Positions 18,766 through 29,095 of a stretch of 64,000 bases of DNA are shown here, piece by piece. The stretch spans positions 4,806,985 through 4,870,984 of the forward strand of contig JASKMD010000019.1 of assembly GCA_030144725.1 (NCBI GenBank), read 5' to 3'. The stretch comes from Haematococcus lacustris (Eukaryota; Chlorophyta; Chlorophyceae; Chlamydomonadales; Haematococcaceae). A model generated the notes under the pieces. It ran no database searches, had not been told where the DNA came from, and saw only the letters and a list, made by a program, of their open reading frames with translations. Every line of letters begins with the position of its first letter. The stretch's first letter is position 1. Made by a program: the position numbers and the translations under genes.

Positions 18766-21210
18766 ATGCAGCGCCCAGGTGTGGCCGCCAGATTCTTGGC
18801 AGTCACCCTCAACGTGCAGGGCCTTGCCCAGCCGCACAAACTGCAGGCCCTGCTTGACTGGGCCGCTGACAGCCCGGCGCAAGTGGTCTTCCTTCAAGAG
18901 TGCCATAGGGCGGAGAGCGTGTGGCAGTGGGCAGAAGCCCACTCGGGGGCCAAGCCCGCCTGGCGGGGGCAGTGGTTTTACACCCCTGGCACCGGCAGCT
19001 CCCAAGGCTGTCTGGTGTTGGTCAAGCCCTCCACCATCCTCCAGGGGTGCACCCAGGTGCAGCTACAGGCAGAGGGGGCCCAGGGGCGGGTGCTGCGGGT
19101 AGACGGGGAGCTCGCAGGCAGGCCGGTGTCCCTAGTGTGCGTGTACGCCCCGGCGCAGCAGGCAGAGCGGCCAGCGTTCTACGCAGAGTGCCTCCCCGCT
19201 TGCCTCCCGCCAGCCGCCGACCGCCGCCTCCTCCTCATGGGGGGCGACTTCAACTGCATCCTGGCCCCAGTGGACAGAGTGGGCATCCCGCAGGGCTCGC
19301 AGCATGGGGAGGCCTGGGTGGGCAGCAGGAGCCAGGGGGCGGAGCAGCTGCGGCAGCTGGTGGGTGAGCGCGGTCTGGTGGACCCGTGGCGCCATCTGCA
19401 CCCCTCCAAGAGAGACCTCACCCACTTCAGCGAGCGTTGGCAGACGGGTGCTCGCCTCGACCGGTGGTACGTCTCGGAGGAGCTGGTGCAGTGGCAGATG
19501 GACAGCGCCATCCAGGGTGTGCTGCCAGTGCCCACCGACCACCGGCCCGTGTCTGTGGCAGTGTGCCCCCCCGACCTGCCTCTCACCGTCCCCGCTCCCT
19601 GGCAGCTGCACCCCGCCCACCTTGACAACCCCGACCTGCTGGACTGCCTCAAGGACTTCCTACAGGCGGAGGCCCTTTACCACGAGGCTGCGAGTCAGCT
19701 GGGGCTGCCTAGGGATGGGCACAGGGCCAGGTGGGCCCGCATCAAACAGGGCCTGGCCATGCGTGCCCAGCACTTCCTGCGGGCCCAGCGCCGCGCGCAG
19801 CGTGACCTGCAGCAGCGCAGGGAGAAGGCGGCAGCAGTGGCCAGGGCTCACCTCGTGCGGCAGCTGGTGCGGGTGGAGCGAGAGGGGGAGGCTGAGGTGC
19901 AGGCGGCGCAGCACCTGGGAGAGGCCGCAGCCCTGGCGGGGGTGGGGGCGAGGGAGCAGGGGGCCCAGCAATCCCTGCTGGCCAGCGCAGTCCTCGACCA
20001 GTACTACGGCGACCGCTCCTCCTTCTACTTCTACCATCGCGACCAGCCCGCGCACACCCCCACCCTCATCTCCTCTCTCCAGCTCCCCGGACAGCCAGGT
20101 CATCCAGCAGACCTCACCACGCCGGCCGGGGTGAAGGCAGCGTGCAGGGCTTTCCAGCAGCACTACTCAGCTGCCGGGCCCACCGGAGTCTACGCAGCCA
20201 AGCCGGTGGACACAGCTGCGCGCGCCGCGCTGCTGGGCAGCCTCACCTCCCACCTCACCCCCACCCAGGCTAGGGCTGCCGAGGGCCCCGATGGCAGCCC
20301 TATGCTGTCAGAGGAGGAGCTGGGCCGGGCTCTGCAGGGCTGCGCGCACAGCAAGGCCCCGGGGCTAGATGGGCTGCCCATGGAGGTCTATGACCGGCTG
20401 TGGGTGGAGCTGGGGCGGCCGCTGCGGGCCATGTTGCGAGAGGCCCTGGCAGACACCGCTGACCCTGCCCCCCTGGCTGAGTTCCTGACCGGCATCATCA
20501 CCCTCGTGCCCAAAGCTGGCAAGCCGAGGGACCAGGTGGCCGGCTACCGCCCCATCACGCTCCTCAACTGCGACGTGCGCCTGGTGGCCAGGGCAGTGGA
20601 GGACCGGCTGCAGCTGCCCTTGGACCTGCTGGTGTCCCCCTCTCAATCGGCCTTCATCCTGGGCAGGGACATCAGCGACAGCGTGCAGTTCCACCTAGGC
20701 CTGCTGGAGTACCTGCAGCAGCGGGGCAGCCCAGCCTGGCTGTTGTTGCTGGACCTGGCGGGGGCCTATGACAACGTGTCCTGGGGCTTGCTCCAGGAAA
20801 CGATGGAGGCCATGGGGTTCTGCCGGGAGGGGCATGTGCGTTGGGCTCAGCTGCTGCACCGGGGTGCCACGAGCCAGGTGCTGGTCAACGGCCACCTCAC
20901 CGACAGCTTCCCCCTTGCGTCGGGGCTGCTGCAGGGCAGCGGGGCTTCCCCTCTCTACTGGTGCATCGTGCTCCAGCCGCTGGTCAGCTACCTCAGCTCG
21001 CTCCAGCTGGCAGGCCGCATCAGCACCCCCACCATCCCCTCCAGCCCTCTAGCCTTGCACAGGGCCGCCCTGACCCCCGCGCTCCCCTCCAAGGAGTATG
21101 CGGACGACCTTACCATCGTGGTGCTCGATCGGGTCAGAGACGGGAAGGTGGTAGTGGAGGCCCTGGGCCTGTTCCGCGCCGCTGGGGGCCCTGCGCTGAG
21201 TGTGAGCAAG
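18766..21210 (+). pseudogene. LINE-M copy A, ORF2 (AP endonuclease and RT), 3'-truncated
   Basis: L1-type non-LTR retrotransposon ORF2: the AP endonuclease nicks target DNA and RT copies the RNA there. Endonuclease signatures: LAVTLNVQGL, VVFLQECHRAE, VCVYAP, LLMGGDFNCIL, DHRPVSVAV. RT signatures: HSKAPGLDGLPMEVYDRLW, ITLVPKAGKPRD, YRPITLLNCD, SAFILGRDISD, LLLLDLAGAYDNVSW, LQGSGASPLYWCIVLQP and the YADD box (SKEYADDLTIV). The frame is open for about 815 codons until SVSK at 21210, where sequence switches to copy B in the opposite orientation, removing the thumb and C-terminal domains. Start chosen at 18766 by comparison with copy C and the ORF1 stop. Confidence 0.9.
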
Positions 21211-23717
21211 CCCGGGGGGCGGGCTGCCTGCCGCCACGCCGCTGCTGGGCCTCCAGCTGCCGCTCAGCCTGCTGGGCCGCCCTCATCTGCGGCGAGGGTC
21301 GCTGGTGCGCCCTGGCGGAGGTGTCAAGCCGGCGAGGCGGTTGGCTGCCCTGCACCTCCTCGGGAAGCCGCTCCTCCACATCCCTGCCCTGCTGCTCCCG
21401 CTCCCCCGCTGCCCCCTGGCCTGCCACCTGCTGCACGCTGGCCTCCCACTTGAGCTCCAGCTCCCTCAGGGCCCCATCAGCCACCGCTGCCACCTCCGGT
21501 TCGCCCGCTGCCCGGGGGGGGCGCACACCCCACAGCGCTGGCCACAGGCCCCCACCTGGTGGGTAGAGGGGGTCGGCACTGACGCGCTGGAGCTGGTGGA
21601 GGCGCACCCTGGCATGCTTGACAGAGAAGTCCAGCAGGGTGGTGGTGCCCATGCCCCACACCTGAGGGTCCAGCTGCAGGTGAGCCCAGGGGCCCAAGAG
21701 CCACTCCTCCTTAGGCCAGGTGCCAGGCCCCTCGTCAGCTGGGTCGGCAGCCTGCCCTCCCGCCCCGCCCCCTGCTCCCCTACGCCCTCCACCTCCTCCA
21801 CGCCCTTGCCCCCTGCCCCCGCCCCGCCCCCTTGCCCGCCCCCCGCCCCTGCCAACCGCCCTGGCTCCTCCTTGCTCCTGCCCTTGAGCCTGCTCCTGCG
21901 CCACGTGATGCTCGGCGGGAAGAGGGCGGAGGTGGGCGGCTCGCTCCTCCGGAGTCAGCCTGTAGCTGGGCTTGTTGAGTCGGGCCACCGCAGCTGGCTC
22001 CCAGGCCGCCCCTCCCTCCGCCCAGAAAGCCCCTAGGGGCCCCTGCCCTGTGGGGTCTAGGGAGTAGAGGCGGCCGTTGGGGCCCACCCAGTGGGAGGGC
22101 TGGAGCAGGGGGGTGCGCCGCATCACAAACCCCATCCCTGGCCCAACCCTTAGGCACTCCCACTCCGGTTGAGGAGGCTGCAGGCGGTCCACCATGCCCT
22201 GCCAGGGCTCGGGGAGGCAAGCCCTGACCAGGTCGGCAGCCCATCGGGCCTCCCCTTCCAGCTGGGGGCTATGCAGGGCCTCCCTCACGTGGCGGACGTG
22301 GGTCCAACCCTGCTCAGCTGCTGCCTCCCTCGCTGCTGGGTTCATGCGGACTTGTGCGTTGTACCACAGCGGCTCTACCAGCACCGAGAAGAAGGACTGG
22401 CTAGCGGGGGGCACCGCACGGAACAGCTTGAGCTCAGCCAGGGCCGCCACGTGAGCTTGCAGCCGCGGGCTGATGCCTCGCGAGGGGGGGGCGGTGGGGT
22501 CGGTGATGACCCACGTGCTGAGGCCGTGGGAGGGGTCTGCCAGCAGGCTGTGGGTCAGAGGCTGCCAGGGACGAACCCGGGGCGACCAGAGCTGGGCCAG
22601 CATCTTCGCCAGCATGGCCGTGCTGGTGACCCCCAGGTCGGGAAGCCCCACCCCTCCCTCCCCCCGGGGCATCACGCAGATGGCCTTGCTAGGGTAGAGG
22701 CGGCTGCTGTTGGGGCTGCGCTCCTGGGGCAGGTCTGAGGCTGCCACAAAGCGGTTGACAGCCGCGGCCATGGCTTGCGTCAGAGGAACGGAGGGTTGCA
22801 CAAAAGCCATTTGGTAGATGGACTTGGAGGCCAGGCACTGCTGTGCCACCTGCACCCGCCCCAGGAGGTTGAGGCCTTGGGGCCGCCAAGGGAGGGAGGC
22901 TGCCATCATGGCCGCCGCCTCCCCACCGAAGGCGGCCTCGCTGGTGGCAGCGTAGGAGGCCGCCCCAAGAGGGACCCCCAGGTGGCGCACGGGCAACCCC
23001 GCTCGGACAGCTGGGATGACCACCTCCGGCTCCTGCTCCCCACCCTGCTCCTGCCCGCCCTGCTGCTGCCCTTGCCCGCCACCTTCCCCCAGCCCACCCC
23101 CTAGCCCCTGCTCGCCCACCTGCCCCTGCCCGCCCCCTTCCCCCCCGTCACCCCCCCTTCCTCCCCTCCCCGCGCCCTCGGGGCCCGAGCCCCCCTGGTT
23201 GCCCGGCCCAGGCTCTGGCTGGGCGCACGGCAGGGCTGAGCTCTTGCTCACGCTCAGCGCAGGGCCCCCAGCGGCGCGGAACAGGCCCAGGGCCTCCACT
23301 ACCACCTTCCCGTCTCTGACCCGATCGAGCCCCACGATGGTGAGGTCGTCCGCATACTCCTTGGAGGGGAGCGCGGGGGTCAGGGCGGCCCTGTGCATGG
23401 CCAGAGGGCTGGAGGGGATGGTGGGGGTGCTGATGCGGCCTGCCAGCTGGAGCGAGCTGAGGTAGCTGACCAGCGGCTGAAGCACGATGCACCAGTAGAG
23501 CGGGGAGGCCCCGCTGCCCTGCAGCAGCCCCGACGCAAGGGGGAAGCTGTCGGTGAGGTGGCCGTTGACCAGCACCTGGCTTGTGGCCCCCCGGTGCAGC
23601 AGCTGAGCCCAGCGCACATGCCCCTCCCGGCAGAACCCCATGGCCTCCATCGTGTCCTGGAGCAAGCCCCAGGACACGTTGTCATAGGCACCCGCCAGGT
23701 CCAGCAACAACAGCCAG
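21211..23717 (-). pseudogene. LINE-M copy B, ORF2 RT-to-C-terminus, reversed
   Basis: On the minus strand this runs from WLLLLDLAGAYDNVSW at the gap edge through LQGSGASPLYWCIVLQP, the YADD box, a Gly/Gln-rich insert, LGVPLGAASYAATSEAAFGG, ASLPWRPQGLNLLGRVQVAQ, AICVMPRGEGGVGLPDLG and HSLLADPSHGLSTWVITDP. It goes on to a Gly-Arg repeat tract and ends in VQGSQPPRRLDTSARAHQR at the joint with copy A. It supplies the C-terminal two thirds that copies A and C lack. The frame is open throughout; its start lies in the assembly gap. Confidence 0.88.
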
Positions 23718-24217
23718 NNNNNNNNNNNNNNNNNNNNNNNNNNNNNNNNNNNNNNNNNNNNNNNNNNNNNNNNNNNNNNNNNNNNNNNNNNNNNNNNNNN
23801 NNNNNNNNNNNNNNNNNNNNNNNNNNNNNNNNNNNNNNNNNNNNNNNNNNNNNNNNNNNNNNNNNNNNNNNNNNNNNNNNNNNNNNNNNNNNNNNNNNNN
23901 NNNNNNNNNNNNNNNNNNNNNNNNNNNNNNNNNNNNNNNNNNNNNNNNNNNNNNNNNNNNNNNNNNNNNNNNNNNNNNNNNNNNNNNNNNNNNNNNNNNN
24001 NNNNNNNNNNNNNNNNNNNNNNNNNNNNNNNNNNNNNNNNNNNNNNNNNNNNNNNNNNNNNNNNNNNNNNNNNNNNNNNNNNNNNNNNNNNNNNNNNNNN
24101 NNNNNNNNNNNNNNNNNNNNNNNNNNNNNNNNNNNNNNNNNNNNNNNNNNNNNNNNNNNNNNNNNNNNNNNNNNNNNNNNNNNNNNNNNNNNNNNNNNNN
24201 NNNNNNNNNNNNNNNNN
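23718..24217. other. Assembly gap, 500 N
   Basis: Exactly 500 N, a placeholder length. Left edge is inside LINE-M copy B RT; right edge is unrelated sequence. Open frames reading through it are meaningless. Confidence 0.99.
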
Positions 24218-24293
24218 AGAAGATACTACTCCGGTATTCACCGGCGTGCATTAAGGGAGGAGCTACCGCCTGGGGCGCGGCCTGCTCCCACCA
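24218..24293. other. Short stretch between gap and Josephin ORF, unrecognised
   Basis: 76 bp downstream of the stop of the next ORF (minus strand). Nothing recognised. If the element were intact, RT would be expected here or in the gap. Confidence 0.4.
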
Positions 24294-26943
24294 TCAAGCC
24301 AAAGAAGAGGCGTCCCCCCTACCCTCCCCCCCCTTTGGTAGCCCTGAGTCTGTAGTCCTCTCATCGTTTATCGCATCTGTCCCTAGAATGAGTTCGTCGA
24401 TTGTCGGGTGCACGTTGGTTTGCTTAAAGAGGGAGTTAGCCTTCCGGCTGAGGTCTCTAGTGGTCTTAAGTTTTCTGCCCAGTGCCAGTCTAATCCTGCA
24501 CATGGTCCTGCGTTGGTAGTGTTGGCCTCCCCTCGTGAGGGTCTTGGTGTTGCATGTCTTTATAGCTGCTGTCCTGCAGGTTTGTAGGAGGTGTGTAAGC
24601 ATGGTGGCTGCGGTGTCTACAGCTTCCCTGGCCGGGCGTCCTGCCACTGATGTCAGACGCTGTGGTTGCTGAGGGTTGGTCTTGCCCAGTGTAGCCAAGT
24701 GGTGGGTGGCCTCTGTGTATATGGGGGCTAAGAAGGCTGTCAGTTCCGCATGCAATTGTGGGACGCCTGAGCTGGGTTGTTGCACTGCCAGGCGGTAGGC
24801 TTCCCTGTCCTTATTGGTAATGGGGGTGGTGAGAATAGTGTGGCTGTGCTTCGGTAGCTTATGTGGGGCTGCCAGTTCTATGCCCAGGCGGACTGTATTC
24901 AGTGTGGCGGTGAGTGGTCTGTGGTCGCTCAGATATACGTTGTTATCGACGTGCGTGCGGTGTTCAGGTCCGTGTCTTGCGTCGCGTGTTAGGATAGCGT
25001 CGATGCGGCTGGTGCAGTGCGGTTGCTGGTAGGTCCAGGCCAGGTCGCCGGGATCAGCTTCCTTCAGGTGCATTTCAGTAGCGAACCCCCTCATCATGCT
25101 GTCTTGTGTGTATTCGGTGTGCTCGGAACGATCCTCTGTTTTCATCGTGGCGTTAGTATCTCCCGCCAGGATGAGTGAGCCGGGCAGATGGCCCGTGGTT
25201 GTTCGTATGTGTTCTTGCATTTTCCCTCGCAGTAATAGCGCTTCCCCGTTATTTCCCGACGGCCAGTACGTGGCGATGATTGTGAGTTGTTCGCACTGGT
25301 GTTGGTTGAGGGTCAGGATGACGCATCGTGCGTTCACTTCAGCATCGATGCTCGGTGGTAGCATAGTGGTTTTCATTTGGATGGCTAAGTTGTGTTTGAT
25401 GCCGATTAGTACTTCACTGTGGCCTCTGTGTCGGTGTGTCGTATAGTCTGGCATGACTCTCTTCAGCCAGCCAGAGCCTGGGTTGTTGCTCTTGGGCTGG
25501 GTCATGGTCTCAGTTTGGATCAGGATGTCGGGGCTGTGCTGGTGCACAAGGTTGAGGACGTCTTTCCTGGACCTATGGAGGCTTCTGACGTTCAGGGTCG
25601 TCAGTGTGATATGTTGTCGATTGTGTGTTGGTGGTGGCTGCCGGGTTGGCAGGGTGTTGTGTTGTGGGTGTGGTCCTGGTTGCTCAGGTAGGTTGGCGGT
25701 GGGGGGCGGCGGTGTTGTGGGGATGGCGGCGGGGGGTGGAGTGGGGGTTGTGTTGAGGTATCTGTACATCAGGGTCTGCGTGTGCGAGTCCTTGGGTTGC
25801 TCTCTTGGCTTGGTCCGTCTTTTGTCTACGATGGTGCCCGATGACGTGGGCCTTTTACTGCTGCCTGACCGGTCTTGGGTGGGAAGAGTGACGGTGGGGG
25901 CGACCTGACGCAGTCGCGGCCGAGCCTGCTTGTCTGTCGGGTGGGTGGTTTCTGTGGCTGTTAGTATGCGCTTAGGACTCGCTGGTTGTGTAGTGGCGTT
26001 GTTGGGTAGCGGCCGGTCTGTTCGGGGGTTGTGCGCGGGTTGCGTGTCCAAGTCTTGGGTAGTAAGGTCGATGTGGGTGGTACGTAAGTGTTGTTCCAGT
26101 TGCTCCGTCGTGGCGCGCCTTGTGGGGTCAGCTAGCGAGCAAAGTGGATGGATGAGGTTGGTACCGGCCGCATCACCCTGTTTGATTTGAACGAGCGTGC
26201 CCTTCAGCTGAAGCCAGTCTTCCGGAGTGTCCAGCCGCGTGGGGCGGCCCCGTTCCGAGTCCAACCATTGCCATGCGTTGTCGATGTGGCGGATGGTGGT
26301 GGCATGGTTGTGATTGATGAGGATGGCGGCTGTGCTGGTGTAGCTGTCTGTCTTGCCAGTGAGCGTAGTGAGGAGCTCGGGTGTGATGTTGTTGGTGGTG
26401 GTGATGGAGGTGGAAGGGCATAGGTGAAGGTCCTTGTGGTGATGGTATAGGTAGTGATTTATGGTGGAGATGGTGAAGTTGCCAGATTCCTCATAAATGT
26501 GTGGGAGGCAGTTACGTAGTGGTATCAGCCTTTGCTCCTGCCTTGCCTGATTGGCTAGCTCCTGGATGTGTGTGTCAAGTGCTTTACAGTGTGTGATAAC
26601 GTCCTCAGGCCTGATAATTGGGTTCCCCATGGCCATGTTGAGGGCGTGCACTAGGCAGCATTGTTTATATTGCGTTTCCATGTAGCAGTGGGGCGGGGTC
26701 TCGTTGTCTTCCTTGTGGCTGATGATGTGGCGAATACCTTGTCGGCTGGTGGCCGTGATCTGAGCTGGTGTGGCTGCTGGGTCTGGTGCGATGGCGAACA
26801 CCTCGTGGAGGTAATTCATGCGGGAAGGCGGTACTTCGCGGATGGCTATAGCTGATCTCGTGGGAGCGTCCGAGTCAAGGAGCTTCCACTGCCCGCCCAA
26901 CTTCCTGAGTGCCATGCTGTGACCGTTCGTTTTGCACAGAAAG
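24294..26943 (-). CDS. Josephin-like cysteine protease domains plus LINE-type AP endonuclease, 5' end cut
   Basis: The start is lost: the frame is open upstream of the first Met (26915) to the joint with LINE-M copy C. Numbering from that Met. Domain 1, only the end: FLCKTNGHS before Met1, then LRKLGGQWKLLDS; family knowledge places the Josephin catalytic His and Asn/Asp in such a block (ataxin-3 HWFTVRKLGKQWFNLNS). Domain 2: QCCLVHALNMAMG at 85-97 (nucleophile Cys87, with C-x2-H-x-L-N), GNFTISTINHYL near 145-156, HATTIRHIDNAWQWLDS at 204-220 (His204, Asp219). Then about 200 Pro/Thr-rich residues. The endonuclease follows: ITLTTLNVRSLH, DILIQTETM, SLILAGDTNATM, SRIDAILTRD, YLSDHRPLTATL, a complete exonuclease-endonuclease-phosphatase set. 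The C-terminus is basic, stop at 24294. No RT is visible. Codon use is less GC-rich than LINE-M. Likely part of a non-LTR retrotransposon; the proteolytic activity is inferred. Confidence 0.78.
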
Positions 26944-27377
26944 TTTCCAGCTTGGCGGTGCAGCAGCTCCTACACGAGGCAGGAGGTCCCTTCTTCCCCG
27001 CATGGACATGACCAACTCCACCGGAGGTAAGTCGGGGGATGTGGGGGGCAAGGCTCTAGCCGTCGTGTTCTCCGCCGCTAGCAGGGCCCTCCGAGCCGGT
27101 AGGAGCACCCTTGTCCCTCAGCCGGAGCTGCTATCAGCTCTCCTCCCCTCCCCCTCAGCCTCACCCGCTTCTACCCAAGACGAGGCCTCTCGGTCCGACT
27201 GCGGAGGGGCACAGTCGCTGGACGGCAGGGCTATCACAGCTAGTCAGCCCCAGGCTGCCGCCACACCTCACCAGCGCACCTCAGCAGGGGGTGGCACTGC
27301 TGGCACAGAGGGGGCGAGGTTGGTGCCTGTAGCGCAGCAGCAACAGCAACAGCAGCAGCAGCAGCGGCAACAGCACC

Positions 27378-27423
<46 letters not shown>

Positions 27424-28051
27424 GGCTGGGGCTGGGGCTGGGGCTGGGGCTGGGGCTGGGGCTGGGGCTGGGGCTGGGGCTGGGGCTGGGGCTGGGGCTG
27501 GGGCTGGGGCTGGGGCTGGGGCTGGGGCTGGGGCTGGGGCTGGGGCTGGGGCTGGGGCTGGGGCTGGGGCTGGGGCTGGGGCTGGGGCTGGGGCTGGGGC
27601 TGGGGCTGGGGCTGGGGCTGGGGCTGGGGCTGGGGCTGGGGCTGGGGCTGGGGCTGGGGCTGGGGCTGGGGCTGGGGCTGGGGCTGGGGCTGGGGCTGGG
27701 GCTGGGGCTGGGGCTGGGGCTGGGGCTGGGGCTGGGGCTGGGGCTGGGGCTGGGGCTGGGGCTGGGGCTGGGGCTAGGGCTGGGGCCGTGCCTTTCTTTG
27801 ATGGTTTTGGATCGCCCACGCCTTACCCGACCCGTGCTCTCTACCCTCTTCCCAACGCCCACCACCTTCCAGCCCAGCGCCCAGGGGGCTTTTGTGTCCC
27901 GAGCGTATGCGCCTTGCTCTGTCCCACCCCGAGGGGTGCATCTCCCCCACATCCCTCTTCCCCCCCAGCAGCTCTCTGCCCCCCTGAACCCCCCTTGGGC
28001 CGCCCCTCCCCCCTTTGTTATTCCTCCCGCTGTCCATCCCGTGCCTCTTGA
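26944..28051 (+). pseudogene. LINE-M copy C, ORF1 N-terminal part with polyQ and Ala-Gly repeat
   Basis: 5'-truncated at 26944, where it meets the reversed Josephin ORF. It reads FQLGGAAAPTRGRRSLLPRM, then [37 protein letters not shown], a polyQ run (27331-27420) and about 59 Ala-Gly dipeptides. The same 5' piece is at 49260-49351 and continues at 54308 across the copia insertion. This frame closes at 28051, whereas the downstream ORF1 part is in another frame, so a frame change lies at about 27775-27800. Confidence 0.65.
27423..27778 (+). repeat. GGGGCT hexanucleotide array, about 59 units
   Basis: Near-perfect tandem GGGGCT. In-frame it encodes poly(Ala-Gly). The paralogous site at 54717-54850 has only about 20 units. 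G-rich runs at this spacing favour G-quadruplexes. Confidence 0.97.
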
Positions 28052-29093
28052 GGGGTCTGTTGCCACTGGCTCCCTTGCCAGTATTCCCCCATCAGCCTCT
28101 CCGCGCTCCCCGGGGCACTTGGGGTTACTGGGCAAGGCCCTCTTGAAGGGCGCGGTGCTGGCCTCCAAGGGCAAGCTCGCTGCCCGTAAGCTGAGAGATG
28201 CCACAGCTAGGGGCCTAGCCGCAGCCGGGCAGTGGGTGGGTGGGGAACCTTCCGCCAGCTCTCCCTCCCTTGACCCCATGGACGCCGAGGCAGCGGCCCC
28301 TACCGCCTCTTGCCGCACAGAGGTCACGGGGCCTGGCGCAGTTGCCCATCTCCCAGCCCAGGAGCTTGGTCCCTCCACCGGGCTGGGCACCCTGCTCGGC
28401 ACGGTGCGGGTTGGGCCCGGTGAGCTGCAGGGTAGTCAGCCTCCCCGCTGGCTTGACACCGCCGCGAGGGCACCTCCGCGCCCCTCCCCGGATGACAGGA
28501 GGGCTAGGCGGGAGGAGCGGCAGCGGGTGGCTCAATGTAGGTCGAGGCGAGGCAACACGCAGCCAGCTACCCAGCCAGCCAGAGGGGGGCCTAGCCGGCG
28601 CCGGTATGGCATTCCCTCTTCCGGTTCCAGCTCTGAGGAGTGGGAGGCACGGCGTGCAGGGCACCAGCAAGCTGGCAGGCAGCGAGCTGCGCAGCTTGGC
28701 CATGGGTCCCCACATGTGCGCCGCTACGGTTTGCTCAGCCCCTCTGCTAGCCTGGCCAGCTCGCTGGGGGCCTCCTGTGATAGCCCTGTAGTTGAGCCAG
28801 CAGGGCCCCGGGAGGGGAGGTTGAGGGTGCCTAAGCGGCAGCAGCCAGAGCAGGCAGCTCAGCCTGGGGAGGAGGTCGAGCAGCTCGGTCCCCTGCCCCT
28901 GCGGCCCCCGCTGGCCATCTATTCCCGTGAGCCTCGGGTCCGCCTGCGCCGCCCGGGGGCCAAGTTGGCGTGCATTGAGGCCACCCCGCCCCCACCCCCC
29001 GGCCCTCCTCCTTTGCCAGGCCCGCCTCCCCTTCCCAGCCCACCCGCCCTTCTCTACACACGCGTAGCCCGCGCGGGGGCAAGCCAGGACTAG
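27798..29093 (+). CDS. LINE-M copy C, ORF1 C-terminal part
   Basis: 431 codons, stop TAG at 29091-29093. Readings include [16 protein letters not shown], a basic helical stretch [20 protein letters not shown] and [73 protein letters not shown] and [27 protein letters not shown]1 proteins usually bind the element RNA, but I see no zinc knuckle or RRM here. Function is assigned by position, immediately upstream of ORF2 in two copies. The real N-terminus may be in the preceding frame. Confidence 0.7.
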   Translation: MMVLDRPRLTRPVLSTLFPTPTTFQPSAQGAFVSRAYAPCSVPPRGVHLPHIPLPPQQLSAPLNPPWAAPPPFVIPPAVHPVPLEGSVATGSLASIPPSASPRSPGHLGLLGKALLKGAVLASKGKLAARKLRDATARGLAAAGQWVGGEPSASSPSLDPMDAEAAAPTASCRTEVTGPGAVAHLPAQELGPSTGLGTLLGTVRVGPGELQGSQPPRWLDTAARAPPRPSPDDRRARREERQRVAQCRSRRGNTQPATQPARGGPSRRRYGIPSSGSSSEEWEARRAGHQQAGRQRAAQLGHGSPHVRRYGLLSPSASLASSLGASCDSPVVEPAGPREGRLRVPKRQQPEQAAQPGEEVEQLGPLPLRPPLAIYSREPRVRLRRPGAKLACIEATPPPPPGPPPLPGPPPLPSPPALLYTRVARAGASQD

Positions 29094-29095
29094 CC

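Noticed and set aside
18766..23717. Twin-primed (5'-inverted) single LINE insertion
   Set aside because: The two halves overlap by about 480 bp of the same RT region and no target duplication is visible.
23393..24519. Open frames crossing the first N gap
   Set aside because: The N run has no stops by definition; the two sides are unrelated sequence.
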